DNA of 64,000 nucleotides, taken from contig NZ_RKHQ01000001.1 of the NCBI RefSeq assembly GCF_003751805.1, positions 2,542,001 to 2,606,000 of the forward strand, in the 5' to 3' direction. Source of the stretch: Salana multivorans (GTDB taxonomy: Bacteria > Actinomycetota > Actinomycetes > Actinomycetales > Beutenbergiaceae). Positions within the stretch are counted from its first letter, which is position 1; each line of letters starts with the position of its first letter. Below, one piece after another: positions 33,709 to 42,815 of this stretch. The notes beneath the pieces were generated by a model. The model made no database searches. It worked only from the letters and a program-made list of their open reading frames with translations, and was not told the origin of the DNA. The translations under genes were made by a program, and so were the position numbers.

Positions 33709-34992
33709 GTGACCGCCTCCGCCCCGCCCCTCGCGCCGACCCCGCAGCAGCTCGCCTGGCAGTCGTGGGGGATCGGCCTGTTCGTCCACGTCGGCGTCAA
33801 CACCTTCCGCGGCGTCGAGTGGAGCGACGGCACCATCCCGCCCGCGGCGTTCGACCCGAGCGACCTCGACGCCCGGGAGTGGGTCGAGGCCGCCCGCGCG
33901 ATCGGTGCGCGCTACCTCGTCCTGACCGCCAAGCACCACGACGGCTTCTGCCTCTGGCCGACGGCGACGACCGACTACTCCGTCGCCTCCTCGCCGTGGC
34001 GGGACGGTCGCGGGGACGTCGTGGCCGAGGTTGCGCGGGCGTGCCGGGAGGCGGGCATCGGTCTCGGCCTCTACCTCTCGCCCTGGGACCGCAACGCGCC
34101 CGCCTACGCCGACCCCGACGCGTACGCCGACCTCTACGTCGCGCAGCTCACGGAGCTGTGCACGCGCTACGGACCGCTCGTCGAGCTCTGGTTCGACGGC
34201 GCGGGCTCCGAGGGCTACCGCTACGACTGGCGGCGCATCATGGACGTCGCGCGCACCCACCAGCCGGACGCGATGGTCTTCAACATGGGCGACCCGACGA
34301 TCCGCTGGGTCGGCAACGAGGACGGCCTCGCGACCGACCCGGTCGAGTACGTCGTGACGCACTCGCAGATGAGCAACTACACGGTCGAGACCATCGAGCA
34401 CGCCGACGCGCTCTACCTCCCGCCCGAGTGCGACGTCTCGCTGCGCCGCGGCTGGTTCTGGCGGGCGGACGACGAGCCCAAGTCGCTCGAGCACCTGCTC
34501 GCCATCTACTACCGCTCCGTCGGCCTCGGGGCCAACCTCCTGCTCAACGTGCCGCCCGACGACCGGGGCCGCCTCGACCCCGCCGACCTCGCTCGCGTCG
34601 AGGAGCTCGGGGCCGAGCTGCGGCGCCGGTTCGCCGACCCGGTCCGCGTCACGCCGACCGAGTCGGCGACGCACGCCGGCGGCAGCACCTGGCGCGTCGA
34701 GGTCCCCGCGGCCCGCGCGTTCGACCACGTGCGGCTCGTCGAGGACCTGCGCGACGGGCAGCGCGTCGTGTCCCACCGCGTGCTCCGCGACGGCGCCGTG
34801 ATCGCCGAGGGCGGGACGGTGGGCGCCGGCCGGCTCCACATCGTCGCGACGCCCGGCGACGGCGCGCTGGAGATCGAGCTGACCGGCGCCGGCGCCCGGC
34901 TCGCCGAGGTCCTGCTGCACGACGTCGGCGACGTGACGCCACCCCGCATCCCCGCCGGCTACACCGCCCCGACCGACTACCCGGAGTCCTGA
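33709..34992 (+). CDS. GH29 alpha-L-fucosidase, cytoplasmic
   Basis: 427 residues from GTG at 33709; no signal peptide. GH29 hallmarks are present: GIGLFVHVGVNTFRGVEWSDG near 21-41, YLVLTAKHHDGFCLWPT near 69-85, SPWDRN near 124-129, and the nucleophile in ELWFDGAGSEGY (Asp about 163). The C-terminal 100 residues form the usual beta-sandwich. The family removes alpha-L-fucose from glycans and acts by a retaining mechanism. Absence of a leader and the neighbouring importer imply that short fucosylated oligosaccharides are taken up first and trimmed inside. Its stop overlaps the beta-mannosidase start (TGATG), so the two enzymes are made together. Linkage preference cannot be read from sequence. 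Confidence 0.92.
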   Translation: MTASAPPLAPTPQQLAWQSWGIGLFVHVGVNTFRGVEWSDGTIPPAAFDPSDLDAREWVEAARAIGARYLVLTAKHHDGFCLWPTATTDYSVASSPWRDGRGDVVAEVARACREAGIGLGLYLSPWDRNAPAYADPDAYADLYVAQLTELCTRYGPLVELWFDGAGSEGYRYDWRRIMDVARTHQPDAMVFNMGDPTIRWVGNEDGLATDPVEYVVTHSQMSNYTVETIEHADALYLPPECDVSLRRGWFWRADDEPKSLEHLLAIYYRSVGLGANLLLNVPPDDRGRLDPADLARVEELGAELRRRFADPVRVTPTESATHAGGSTWRVEVPAARAFDHVRLVEDLRDGQRVVSHRVLRDGAVIAEGGTVGAGRLHIVATPGDGALEIELTGAGARLAEVLLHDVGDVTPPRIPAGYTAPTDYPES

Positions 34993-37625
34993 TGACCACC
35001 TCCCACGACACCGCCGGGGCGACGACCCTCCGGCTCCCCGACGAGCCGGGCGCGGTGGCGACGACGGAGCTGACGGTCTGGACCCTCGCGCTGCGCGAGG
35101 CGCGGCCGAGCCGGTCCGGCGCCCTCCCGCCCGAGCACGTGCTCGCCGCGGCCCGGTCCGGCGTCCCGGCGCGCGCTCCCGGCAACGCGCACGACGCGCT
35201 CGTCGCCGCCGGCCTCGTCGAGGACCCGTACCGGAACGACGGGACGGCGGCCGCCGCCTGGATCGGCGAGAGCGACTGGGTGTACCGGACGCGGATCGGG
35301 CTCCCCGCCGACCCCGCCGGCGCCGCCGGCGCCGATGCAGCCGCCCTCCGGCACGAGCTGGTGCTCACCCGCGTCGAGACGGTGGCGCGCGTGCTCGTCG
35401 ACGGCGTCGTCGTCGCCGAGCTCGCGAACGCCAACCGCACCCACCGGATCGACGTCGGCCCCCACCTGCGCCCGGGCGGCAGCGACCTCGTGATCGAGAT
35501 CGACTCGGCGGCGCGGGCGATGGACGCGGCGGAGGCGGCCGACCCCGGCGGCCAGCTCCCGTACGACTGGGAGCACCAGTACAACCGCCTGCGAGTGACG
35601 GCGTGCAGCGCCGGCTGGGACTGGGCACCGCCGATGATCACGGCCGGGATCGGGCGCGCCGAGCTGGTGTCGTGGCGCGGCGCGCGCCTGCGGACGAGGA
35701 CGCGCACCGAGGTCGCGGAGGACCTGCGCGAGGGGACGCTCGTCGTCGAGGTCGCGCTCGACGCCGCGCCGGGGGACGGCTCGGCGAGCGGATCGGTCGA
35801 GGTGCGCCTGGGGGAGCTGACCTGGCGCGCCGACGTCGAGGGCTCGGCCACGCTGCGCCTGCCCGTCGAGCTCACCGACGACGACCTGTGGTGGCCGCGC
35901 GGGTACGGCCGGGCGACGCTGCACGACGTCGGCGTGACGCTGGTCGGCTCGCCGCAGCTGCACGCCGGACGGGTCGGCTTCCGGCACGCGCACCTCGACA
36001 CGACGCCGGACGAGCACGGTCGCGCGTGCACCGTCGTCGTCAACGGTCGACCGGTGTTCGCCCGCGGGGCGAACTGGATCCCGGACGACCAGCTCGCCGC
36101 CCGCGTGACGCCCGAGCGCTATCGCGAGCGCGTCGCGCAGGCCGTCGAGGCGAACATGACGATGCTGCGCGTGTGGGGCGGCGGCCGCTACGAGGACGAC
36201 CTCTTCTACGACCTCGCGGACGAGGCGGGGCTGCTCGTCTGGCAGGACTTCGCGTTCGCCTGCGCCGCCTACCCCGAGGAGGAGCCGTTGCGCTCCGAGG
36301 TGGTCGCCGAGGCCACCGAGCAGGTGCGACGGCTCGCGGCGCACCCGAGCGTCGTCGTCTGGAACGGCGGCAACGAGTGCCTGCTCGGCTGGGAGGACTG
36401 GGGCTGGCAGGCGCGCGTCGCCGGCCGCACCTGGGGCGACGGCTACTACCACCGCCTGCTCCCGGCGATCGTCGCGGAGCAGGCGCCCGGGGTCCCGTAC
36501 GTCCCGTCCAGCCCGTTCTCCAGCGGCCCCGACGTCGCCGCGAACGTCGACGGCGACGGATCGACCCACCTGTGGGACCAGTGGAACCTGCGGGACCACT
36601 CGACCTATCGGGACCAGGTCCCGCGGTTCGCCGCCGAGCTCGGCTACCAGGCGCCCGCCACCTGGGCGACGCTGGCCGGCGCCATCGACGCCTGGCCGGT
36701 CGCGCCGACGTCCGCGGCCATGGCGACCCGGCAGCGTCAGCCCACCGGGATGCGCAGCCTTCTCGGTCGTCTGGCCGGCAACGTCCCGGACCCGGCCGCG
36801 CTGGAGGCCGACCTCGACGACTGGCTCTGGGCGACCCAGCTCCTCCAGGCCGACGCGATGCGCACGGCCGCCGAGCACCTGCGCGGCCACTGGCCGCGCA
36901 GCGCCGGCATGCTCGTGTGGCAGATGAACGACGCCTGGCCCGGCATCTCCTGGTCGATCGTCGACCACGGCGGACGCCGCAAGCCCGTCTGGTACGCGCT
37001 GCGCACGGCCTTCGCCCCGCGTGCCCTGTCGATCCAGCCCCGCGAGGGCGCACCGCACGTCGTGCTCGTCAACGACACCGACGACGCGTGGTCGACCGAG
37101 GTGCTGGTGCGTCGCGTCCACGTCCGTGACGGCGAGGTCGAGCGGGTCGTGCTCCCGGCGAGCGTCGCCCCGCGCGGCGTCGCGTGGCTGCCGGTCCCGC
37201 CAGCGGTCGCCCTCCCGCGGCGACGGCGTGAGGAGATCCTCGTCGCGGACCTGAGCGAGGCCGACGACGCTGCGCCGTCGGGGCCGTGCCACCCCTCGCC
37301 CCGTCGCGCCACGGCGCCGCTGTGCCGCCCGGACGGCGTGGCCTGGCCGGACGCGGCGTCCGGCGCGAGCGTCGACGTCGAGCCGGTCGACGGCGGCTGG
37401 CTGGTCCGGGTCAGGGCGCGCGTCGTGCTGGCCGACGTCGCGGTGCTCGCCGATCGCGTCGTCCCGGAGGCGGTGGCCGACGACATGCTGCGCACGGTCC
37501 TGCCCGGGGAGACGCTCGAGCTGCTCGTCACCGCCTCGAGCGGGTCGGCGTCGGGCACGGTCGACTCCGGCGCCCTCGGCCGCGCGCCCGTGCTGCGCAC
37601 GCGAAACGATCTCTGGCACCGCTGA
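34992..37625 (+). CDS. GH2 beta-mannosidase, cytoplasmic
   Basis: 877 residues from the ATG overlapping the fucosidase stop. The N-terminal beta domain and the central GH2 fold are intact: RPVFARGANWIPDDQLAARV, then MTMLRVWGGGRYEDDLFYDL, DEAGLLVWQDFAFACAAYP. The acid/base Glu is in WNGGNE (about 457-462) and the nucleophile Glu is in AAELGYQAP (about 549). GMLVWQMNDAWPGISWSIVD is diagnostic for beta-mannosidase rather than beta-galactosidase. No signal peptide. It would remove terminal beta-linked mannose, as in Man-beta-GlcNAc cores of N-glycans or in mannans. Paired with the fucosidase and flanked by an oligosaccharide-type importer, it suggests a glycan-core degrading pathway; no GlcNAc-releasing enzyme is visible in the window. 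Confidence 0.93.
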   Translation: MTTSHDTAGATTLRLPDEPGAVATTELTVWTLALREARPSRSGALPPEHVLAAARSGVPARAPGNAHDALVAAGLVEDPYRNDGTAAAAWIGESDWVYRTRIGLPADPAGAAGADAAALRHELVLTRVETVARVLVDGVVVAELANANRTHRIDVGPHLRPGGSDLVIEIDSAARAMDAAEAADPGGQLPYDWEHQYNRLRVTACSAGWDWAPPMITAGIGRAELVSWRGARLRTRTRTEVAEDLREGTLVVEVALDAAPGDGSASGSVEVRLGELTWRADVEGSATLRLPVELTDDDLWWPRGYGRATLHDVGVTLVGSPQLHAGRVGFRHAHLDTTPDEHGRACTVVVNGRPVFARGANWIPDDQLAARVTPERYRERVAQAVEANMTMLRVWGGGRYEDDLFYDLADEAGLLVWQDFAFACAAYPEEEPLRSEVVAEATEQVRRLAAHPSVVVWNGGNECLLGWEDWGWQARVAGRTWGDGYYHRLLPAIVAEQAPGVPYVPSSPFSSGPDVAANVDGDGSTHLWDQWNLRDHSTYRDQVPRFAAELGYQAPATWATLAGAIDAWPVAPTSAAMATRQRQPTGMRSLLGRLAGNVPDPAALEADLDDWLWATQLLQADAMRTAAEHLRGHWPRSAGMLVWQMNDAWPGISWSIVDHGGRRKPVWYALRTAFAPRALSIQPREGAPHVVLVNDTDDAWSTEVLVRRVHVRDGEVERVVLPASVAPRGVAWLPVPPAVALPRRRREEILVADLSEADDAAPSGPCHPSPRRATAPLCRPDGVAWPDAASGASVDVEPVDGGWLVRVRARVVLADVAVLADRVVPEAVADDMLRTVLPGETLELLVTASSGSASGTVDSGALGRAPVLRTRNDLWHR

Positions 37626-37663
37626 CGCGAACGGTCGGGAAGGGAGGCGCGGCGACACGCGCC

Positions 37664-37773
37664 GAACGCGTTCCATCCGTCTCTTCAGCCTCGTAGAGCC
37701 GTCAAAATCCTGCTGATGTCGACCCGTCGGAGGGGGTCACCGACCTCGCAGGTCTCAATTAGGCAACTTTCCT
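37664..37773 (+). promoter_or_regulatory. Candidate operators upstream of the ABC importer
   Basis: Two dyads lie in the 260-base gap before the importer. GAACGCGTTC (37664-37673) is a perfect 10-bp palindrome. AGGCAACTTTCCT (37761-37773) is an imperfect palindrome close to the AGGAAAsTTTCCT type associated with ROK regulators. A TAGCGT hexamer at 37807-37812 may be the -10. The rest of the gap shows no coding potential. Confidence 0.4.
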
Positions 37774-37885
37774 TCCAGAACGGATGCGCGATCGCGATCC
37801 AGCGGTTAGCGTGAGCGGTACACCCCCCGACGAGGTGGGAGCGACGCATGGACGCGTTGCGAGTGACTGAGAAAGGATCGAGTAG

Positions 37886-39607
37886 ATGACTCGAAGCACA
37901 GGACGGCGCAGGGTCGCCACGCTGGTGGCCGCGGCGGCGGGGCTTGCGCTCCTGGCGGCCGGCTGCTCCACCGGCGGGTCGGACGACCCCGGCACGGGCG
38001 ACGGCACGGGTGGCGAGACCTCCGAGGGCGGGGGAGACGGTGGTGCGGCCGGCGGAGACGGTGCGACGCTGAACATCTGGGCCGGCTCGCAGACGCCGAT
38101 CAAGGCGAACTTCAACCCGTACATCCCCGGCTTCCTGCACGCGACCCAGGGCCCGGTCTACGAGCCCCTCTTCCTGTTCAACAAGGCAGCGGCCGGCGAC
38201 CCGGTGCCGATCCTCGGTGAGTCCTACGAGTTCGGCGCCGACGGCACCTCGATGACGATCAAGGTCCGCTCCGGCGTGACCTGGACGGACGGCGAGGACT
38301 TCACGGCCGAGGACGTCGTCTACTCGCTCACCAACGCGGTCGCGAAGGCGAGCTACCTCGACTCCGCGACGGCGACCGACGACACCACGGTCGAGCTCAA
38401 GTTCAACGCCCCGGCGTTCACGAACGAGTCCGCCATCCTCCAGACGACGATCCTCCCGGAGCACATCTGGAAGGACAAGACGGAGGAGGAGCTCATGTCC
38501 TGGGTCAACGAGACCCCGGTCGGCACGGGCCCGTACATCGTCGACAAGGTCTCGGACGCGTCCTACACGCTGCACGCGAACGAGGACTACTGGGGCGGGG
38601 CTCCGGCGGTGAAGAACCTCCGCTACCTCGGCATCGACGCCAACGCCTCGGCCGAGGACCTGCTCAAGGCCGGTCAGATCGACTGGACGGCCATGTTCGT
38701 GCCGGACCCGGACAGCGTCGACATGGGCTACGTCAACACGCCGATCGACCCGACGGTCCTCTACACGTGCTCCAACGCCGACCTCGGCTGCACGGGCGCG
38801 CAGACGGACGTCGCCGTCCGCCAGGCGCTCGACGCCGCCATCGACCGCGGTGTCATCAAGGACAAGGCCTTCGTCGGCCTGACCAAGGAGATCTCGCCGA
38901 CGTTCGCGCTCCTCGGCCGTGACGACGCGTGGATCGCGGACGGCATGCCGAAGGAGGCGTCGCAGAGCGCCGACGCGGCCAAGGCCGCGTCGATCCTCGA
39001 GGCCGCCGGCTACACCAAGGGCAGCGACGGCATCTACGAGAAGGACGGCCAGCGCGTCTCCATGAAGCTGACCTCCGTCGACGGCTGGAGCGACTACAAC
39101 GACGCCGCCAAGCTGATCGAGGAGCAGGCCAAGGCCGCCGGCATGGAGGTCATCGCCTCGACCGTCTCGTGGAACGAGTTCTCCGACGGCCGCCAGTCCG
39201 GCAACTTCGAGCTCATCGTCGGCGGCATGATCGGCACGCCGGTCGCCGACCCGTTCCAGATCTACCGCGACTGGTTCACCACCGACATGACGAACCCCGT
39301 CGGCGAGATGCTCGACGCCGGCGCCTGGGGCATCTCCCGGTACTCCAACGCCGAGGTCGACGCCGCGGTGCTCGCCGCGTCGCAGACGAACGACGACGCG
39401 GAGCGCCTCGCGCAGTACGCGATCATCCAGGAGCACATCGTCAACGACCTGCCGTACATCCCGGTCGTCGTGAACGCCACCCAGACGTTCTTCAACGACA
39501 AGGACTTCACGGGCTGGCCGACCGAGGACGACCTCTACGCCTTCCCGCCGGCGTGGGGCTCCAACTCGGCCGGGTACATCCTGTCCAAGCTCCAGCCGGT
39601 CGGCTGA
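37886..39607 (+). CDS. ABC transporter substrate-binding lipoprotein, family 5 (oligopeptide/oligosaccharide type)
   Basis: 573 residues. The ATG follows GAAAGGA by about ten bases. The lipoprotein signal is clear: basic TRSTGRRR, hydrophobic core, lipobox LAAGC with Cys 27, then a Gly/Asp/Thr-rich linker. The mature part has SBP_bac_5 features: TQGPVYEPLFLFNKAAAGD, SGVTWTDGEDFTAEDVVYSL, and VRQALDAAIDRGVIKDKAF. The family is named for peptides, but several members bind oligosaccharides such as cello- or manno-oligomers in sugar-utilisation loci. Its place after the two glycosidases and before matching permeases and ATPases supports glycan import here. Followed by a strong hairpin that may set its higher expression relative to the permeases. 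Confidence 0.93.
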   Translation: MTRSTGRRRVATLVAAAAGLALLAAGCSTGGSDDPGTGDGTGGETSEGGGDGGAAGGDGATLNIWAGSQTPIKANFNPYIPGFLHATQGPVYEPLFLFNKAAAGDPVPILGESYEFGADGTSMTIKVRSGVTWTDGEDFTAEDVVYSLTNAVAKASYLDSATATDDTTVELKFNAPAFTNESAILQTTILPEHIWKDKTEEELMSWVNETPVGTGPYIVDKVSDASYTLHANEDYWGGAPAVKNLRYLGIDANASAEDLLKAGQIDWTAMFVPDPDSVDMGYVNTPIDPTVLYTCSNADLGCTGAQTDVAVRQALDAAIDRGVIKDKAFVGLTKEISPTFALLGRDDAWIADGMPKEASQSADAAKAASILEAAGYTKGSDGIYEKDGQRVSMKLTSVDGWSDYNDAAKLIEEQAKAAGMEVIASTVSWNEFSDGRQSGNFELIVGGMIGTPVADPFQIYRDWFTTDMTNPVGEMLDAGAWGISRYSNAEVDAAVLAASQTNDDAERLAQYAIIQEHIVNDLPYIPVVVNATQTFFNDKDFTGWPTEDDLYAFPPAWGSNSAGYILSKLQPVG

Positions 39608-39612
39608 GGCGA

Positions 39613-39653
39613 CGAGGCCCCGGGCTCGCCCTGGACGGCGACCCGGGGCCTCG
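39613..39653 (+). terminator. Strong hairpin between binding protein and permeases
   Basis: CGAGGCCCCGGG (39613-39624) pairs perfectly with CCCGGGGCCTCG (39642-39653) around a 17-base loop, six bases after the binding-protein stop. As no new promoter is obvious before the permeases, it is more likely a partial terminator or RNA-stabilising element giving excess binding protein. Confidence 0.6.
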
Positions 39654-39772
39654 CCCTGGACGGTGGAGCCCCGAACGGCTCCGGAAGCGGGTGGGCGTGA
39701 GGCCGTTGCCGCACGCTCACCCGCTTCACCATGATGTGATCCACCACCCGCAAGGTTCGAGGAGGAACCGCT

Positions 39773-39793
39773 ATGGACAGGGGTGACACGTGA
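39773..39793 (+). promoter_or_regulatory. Six-codon leader ORF overlapping the permease start
   Basis: A strong ribosome site (GAGGAGG, about 39760-39766) precedes ATG at 39773, which opens only MDRGDT and stops at 39793. Its stop codon overlaps the permease GTG (39790-39792) in another frame. Ribosomes finishing the leader would be placed on the permease start, suggesting translational coupling. Alternatively the ribosome site serves the GTG directly at an unusually long distance. Confidence 0.45.
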
Positions 39794-40782
39794 AGTTCTA
39801 CGCGCGACGGCTCGCGTTCTACGTCATCACGCTCTGGGCTGCCATCTCGCTCAACTTCTTCATCCCCCGCCTGCTGCCGGGCAACCCGGCCGACATCATC
39901 CTCGCGAAGATGGCGCGCAACGGGGAGATCCCACCCGGCGTCGAGAAGACCGTCCGGCTGCTGCTCGGTGCCGAGTCCGACCAGTCGATGTGGGAGCAGT
40001 ACCTGCAGTACTGGGGGAACCTCTTCCGGGGCAACCTCGGCGTCTCGGTCACGAAGTACCCCACGCCCGTCACGGAGCTGATCGGTCAGGCGCTGCCCTG
40101 GACCATCGGGCTCGTCGGGCTCGCGACGATCATCTCGGTCCTCATCGGCGTCGGTCTCGGCGCCTGGGCCGGCTGGAAGCGCGGGACCTGGGTGGACAAC
40201 CTCGTCCCCGGCTCGACGCTCCTGCAGTCGCTGCCCTACTTCTGGGTCGCCCTCCTGCTCGCCTACCTGTTCTCCGTGCAGTGGCAGATCCTGCCGCGCA
40301 TCGGCGCGTACGACGTGTTCACGTTCGACGAGCCGGAGCAGAGCTGGGCGTTCGTCCTGTCCGTCCTCAAGCACGGGACGCTGCCGGCGCTCACGATCGT
40401 CATCTCGGCGTTCGGCGGCTGGATGCTCGGGATGCGCAACATGATGGTCTCGACGCTGGCCGAGGACTACATCACGACCGCCGAGGCCAAGGGCCTGCGC
40501 CCGCGGCGCATCTTCATGACCTACGCCGTGCGCAACGCCGCCCTGCCGTCGATCGCCGGCTTCGGCGTCGCGCTCGGGTTCGTCGTGGCCGGCTCGATCG
40601 TCATGGAGCAGGTCTTCACCTATCCCGGCATCGGGAAGCTCATGATCACCGCGGTCCAGGGCAACGACTACCCGCTCATGCAGGGGGTGTTCCTCGTCAT
40701 CACCATCGCGGTGCTGTCGGCGAACCTGCTCATGGACCTGGTGTACGGATTCATCGACCCGAGAGCGAGGACCCGTGGCTGA
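39790..40782 (+). CDS. ABC transporter permease (DppB/OppB type)
   Basis: 330 residues from GTG at 39790. The first helix (RLAFYVITLWAAISLNFFIP) is followed by the conserved RLLPGNPA and then five more membrane segments. The cytoplasmic EAA loop is present as TTAEAKGLRPRRIFMTYAVRNAALPS, which docks onto the ATPases. The periplasmic segment between helices 1 and 2 (AKMARNGEIPPGVEKTVRLL) is typical of family-5 importers. It forms a heterodimer with the permease encoded by the overlapping downstream gene. Confidence 0.93.
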   Translation: MKFYARRLAFYVITLWAAISLNFFIPRLLPGNPADIILAKMARNGEIPPGVEKTVRLLLGAESDQSMWEQYLQYWGNLFRGNLGVSVTKYPTPVTELIGQALPWTIGLVGLATIISVLIGVGLGAWAGWKRGTWVDNLVPGSTLLQSLPYFWVALLLAYLFSVQWQILPRIGAYDVFTFDEPEQSWAFVLSVLKHGTLPALTIVISAFGGWMLGMRNMMVSTLAEDYITTAEAKGLRPRRIFMTYAVRNAALPSIAGFGVALGFVVAGSIVMEQVFTYPGIGKLMITAVQGNDYPLMQGVFLVITIAVLSANLLMDLVYGFIDPRARTRG

Positions 40783-41899
40783 CATGGACGACATCCAGCC
40801 GTCGCCGACGGCCGAGCACGAGGCCGACCTGGCCCCGGCCGCCGATCTCGGCACGATGGGGACGCAGCTCGTCGACAAGGAGAGCCTTGCCGCGCGCGAG
40901 GCGATCAACCCGGCCGTCGCCGCCGGCGGTGCGGCGGCGCCCGGCGCGCCGAGCCGGAAGGGGTGGCGGGGCGCGCAGCTCATGCCGCGGATCACGCCGA
41001 AGCTGATCGTCGGGCTCGTGCTCGTCGTCGGCATCGTCGCGTTCGCGCTCATCGCGCCGCTGTTCACCCAGGACCCGAAGTTCTCCGGCAACCCCGCCTT
41101 CGAGCCGCCGAACGGCGACCACATCCTCGGCACGACGAAGCTCGGCTACGACGTGTTCGCGCAGCTCGCGTACGGCGCCAAGGGCTCGCTCCAGGTCGGC
41201 CTCATCGCCGGTCTCATCGCGCTCTCGCTCTCCATCGTCTTCGGTATCGTCGCCGGCTACGTCGGCGGCTTCACCGACGAGGCGCTCTCGCTCGTCACGA
41301 ACGTCATGCTCGTGATCCCCGGCCTGCCGCTCATGATCGTCATCGCCTCCTACGCGCAGCAGCGCTCGATGCTGCTGGTCGCGCTCATCCTCGGGGTGAC
41401 CGGCTGGGCCGGAGCGGCCGTCGTGCTGCGCTCCCAGGCGCGCTCGCTGCGCTCGCGGGACTACGTCGCGGCGTCGAAGGTCGCGGGGGAGAAGTCCTTC
41501 CGCATCATCGCCGTCGAGATCCTGCCGAACCTGCTGCCGCTCCTCGCGGCGCAGTTCATCGCCGCGGTCGTGCTCGCGATCCTCGGTGAGGCGGGTCTGT
41601 CCTACCTCGGCCTCGGCCCGAACGGCGTCATCACCTGGGGCACGATGCTCAACGAGGCGCAGACGGGCAACGCGCTGTCCGCCGGCGCGTGGTGGTGGTT
41701 CATCCCGCCCGGCCTCATGATCTCCGCGTTCGGCTGCGGTCTCTCGCTCATCAACTTCTCGATCGACGAGATCATCAACCCGAAGCTCAGGAGCGTCCCC
41801 GCGGCCGCGCGCAGCGTGCGCAAGGCCAAGAAGAACAAGTCGCTGCCGACGGCGTCGTCGTCCCGGACGGCCGCCGCCCCGACCGGAACGGCCAGGTGA
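40775..41899 (+). CDS. ABC transporter permease (DppC/OppC type) with long N-terminal extension
   Basis: 374 residues from GTG at 40775, overlapping the first permease by eight bases; ATG at 40784 is an alternative. The first 70 residues are hydrophilic (SPTAEHEADLAPAADLGTMG), longer than usual for DppC. The permease core follows: LIVGLVLVVGIVAFALIAPL, NGDHILGTTKLGYDVFAQLAYGAKGSL (typical of the family: GTD..GRDV-like), and the EAA loop VAASKVAGEKSFRIIAVEILPNLLP. The C-terminus is basic (RSVRKAKKNKSLPT). Pairs with the DppB-type permease. Confidence 0.92.
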   Translation: MADMDDIQPSPTAEHEADLAPAADLGTMGTQLVDKESLAAREAINPAVAAGGAAAPGAPSRKGWRGAQLMPRITPKLIVGLVLVVGIVAFALIAPLFTQDPKFSGNPAFEPPNGDHILGTTKLGYDVFAQLAYGAKGSLQVGLIAGLIALSLSIVFGIVAGYVGGFTDEALSLVTNVMLVIPGLPLMIVIASYAQQRSMLLVALILGVTGWAGAAVVLRSQARSLRSRDYVAASKVAGEKSFRIIAVEILPNLLPLLAAQFIAAVVLAILGEAGLSYLGLGPNGVITWGTMLNEAQTGNALSAGAWWWFIPPGLMISAFGCGLSLINFSIDEIINPKLRSVPAAARSVRKAKKNKSLPTASSSRTAAAPTGTAR

Positions 41900-41903
41900 G
41901 GAC

Positions 41904-42815
41904 ATGACGACCGACGCCATCACGCCCACCCGCCCGCTCAGCTCGGCCGACCACGAGCGCTACCTGGCGGAGCAGTCGCCGGTGCTCACGGCGACCGACG
42001 TCTCCATCGACTACGAGGTCACCCCCGTGGTCCACGCCGTCAAGAACGTCGACCTCGTCGTCAACCGCGGCGAGATCCTCGGCCTGGCCGGGGAGTCCGG
42101 CTGCGGCAAGACGACGCTGGCCTACGGCATCAACCGGCTGCTCAAGCCGCCGGCGCTGCTCACCTCCGGGTCGATCGCCTTCCACGACGCCGACGGCACG
42201 GACGTCGACGTCGTCGCGCTCGACGGCGACGGCCTGCGCCGGTTCCGCTGGGACAAGATCTCGATGGTCTTCCAGGGGGCGATGAACTCGCTCAACCCGG
42301 TGATCTCGGTCCGGGCGCAGCTCTACGACGTGTTCGCCACCCACCGCCCCGGCATGTCGAAGGCCGAGCGGGAGGCGCGCTGCGTCGAGCTGTTCGAGCT
42401 CGTCGGGGTCGACCCGTCGCGGCTCGGCGCCTACGCCCACGAGCTGTCCGGCGGGATGCGCCAGCGCGTCATGATCGCCATGGCGCTCGCGCTCAGCCCG
42501 CAGCTCATGATCATGGACGAGCCGACGACGGCCCTCGACGTCGTCGTCCAGCGCGGGATCCTGCGCGAGATCATGCGCCTGCGCGAGCAGCTCCAGTTCG
42601 CGGTCGTGTTCATCACGCACGACCTGCCGCTGCTGCTGGAGATCTCCGACCGGATCGCCGTCATGCTCCGGGGCGAGATCGTCGAGGTCGACGTGGCCGA
42701 GAACATCCTCCACCGCCCGCAGCACCCGTACACGCAGCGGCTGCTCAGCTCGTTCCCGAGCCTCACGGGCGACCGCGGTTCATTCGTCCGAGAGGGAACG
42801 GGGGTGTCGCAGTGA
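41904..42815 (+). CDS. ABC importer ATP-binding protein (DppD/OppD type)
   Basis: 303 residues, starting five bases after the permease stop, with GTGAGGAC as ribosome site. Walker A is GESGCGKT (residues about 63-70), signature LSGGMRQR, Walker B LMIMDEPTTALD and the switch His in VFITHDLPLLLE. The C-terminus has the HPYTQRLLSSFPSL motif of oligopeptide-type ATPases, but the usual cysteine cluster for an iron-sulphur site is not evident. Works as a heterodimer with the next gene product and overlaps it by four bases (GTGA). Confidence 0.94.
   Translation: MTTDAITPTRPLSSADHERYLAEQSPVLTATDVSIDYEVTPVVHAVKNVDLVVNRGEILGLAGESGCGKTTLAYGINRLLKPPALLTSGSIAFHDADGTDVDVVALDGDGLRRFRWDKISMVFQGAMNSLNPVISVRAQLYDVFATHRPGMSKAEREARCVELFELVGVDPSRLGAYAHELSGGMRQRVMIAMALALSPQLMIMDEPTTALDVVVQRGILREIMRLREQLQFAVVFITHDLPLLLEISDRIAVMLRGEIVEVDVAENILHRPQHPYTQRLLSSFPSLTGDRGSFVREGTGVSQ

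Noticed and set aside
35593-37129. Open frame in the second plus frame inside the beta-mannosidase gene.
   Set aside because: The mannosidase frame holds the catalytic WNGGNE and ELGYQ motifs.
37635-37690. A small gene between the mannosidase and the binding protein.
   Set aside because: No frame has a ribosome site and sensible composition; the gap instead holds dyads and a -10-like hexamer.
39773-39793. ATG at 39773 as the true permease start.
   Set aside because: It is out of frame with the permease and stops after six codons.
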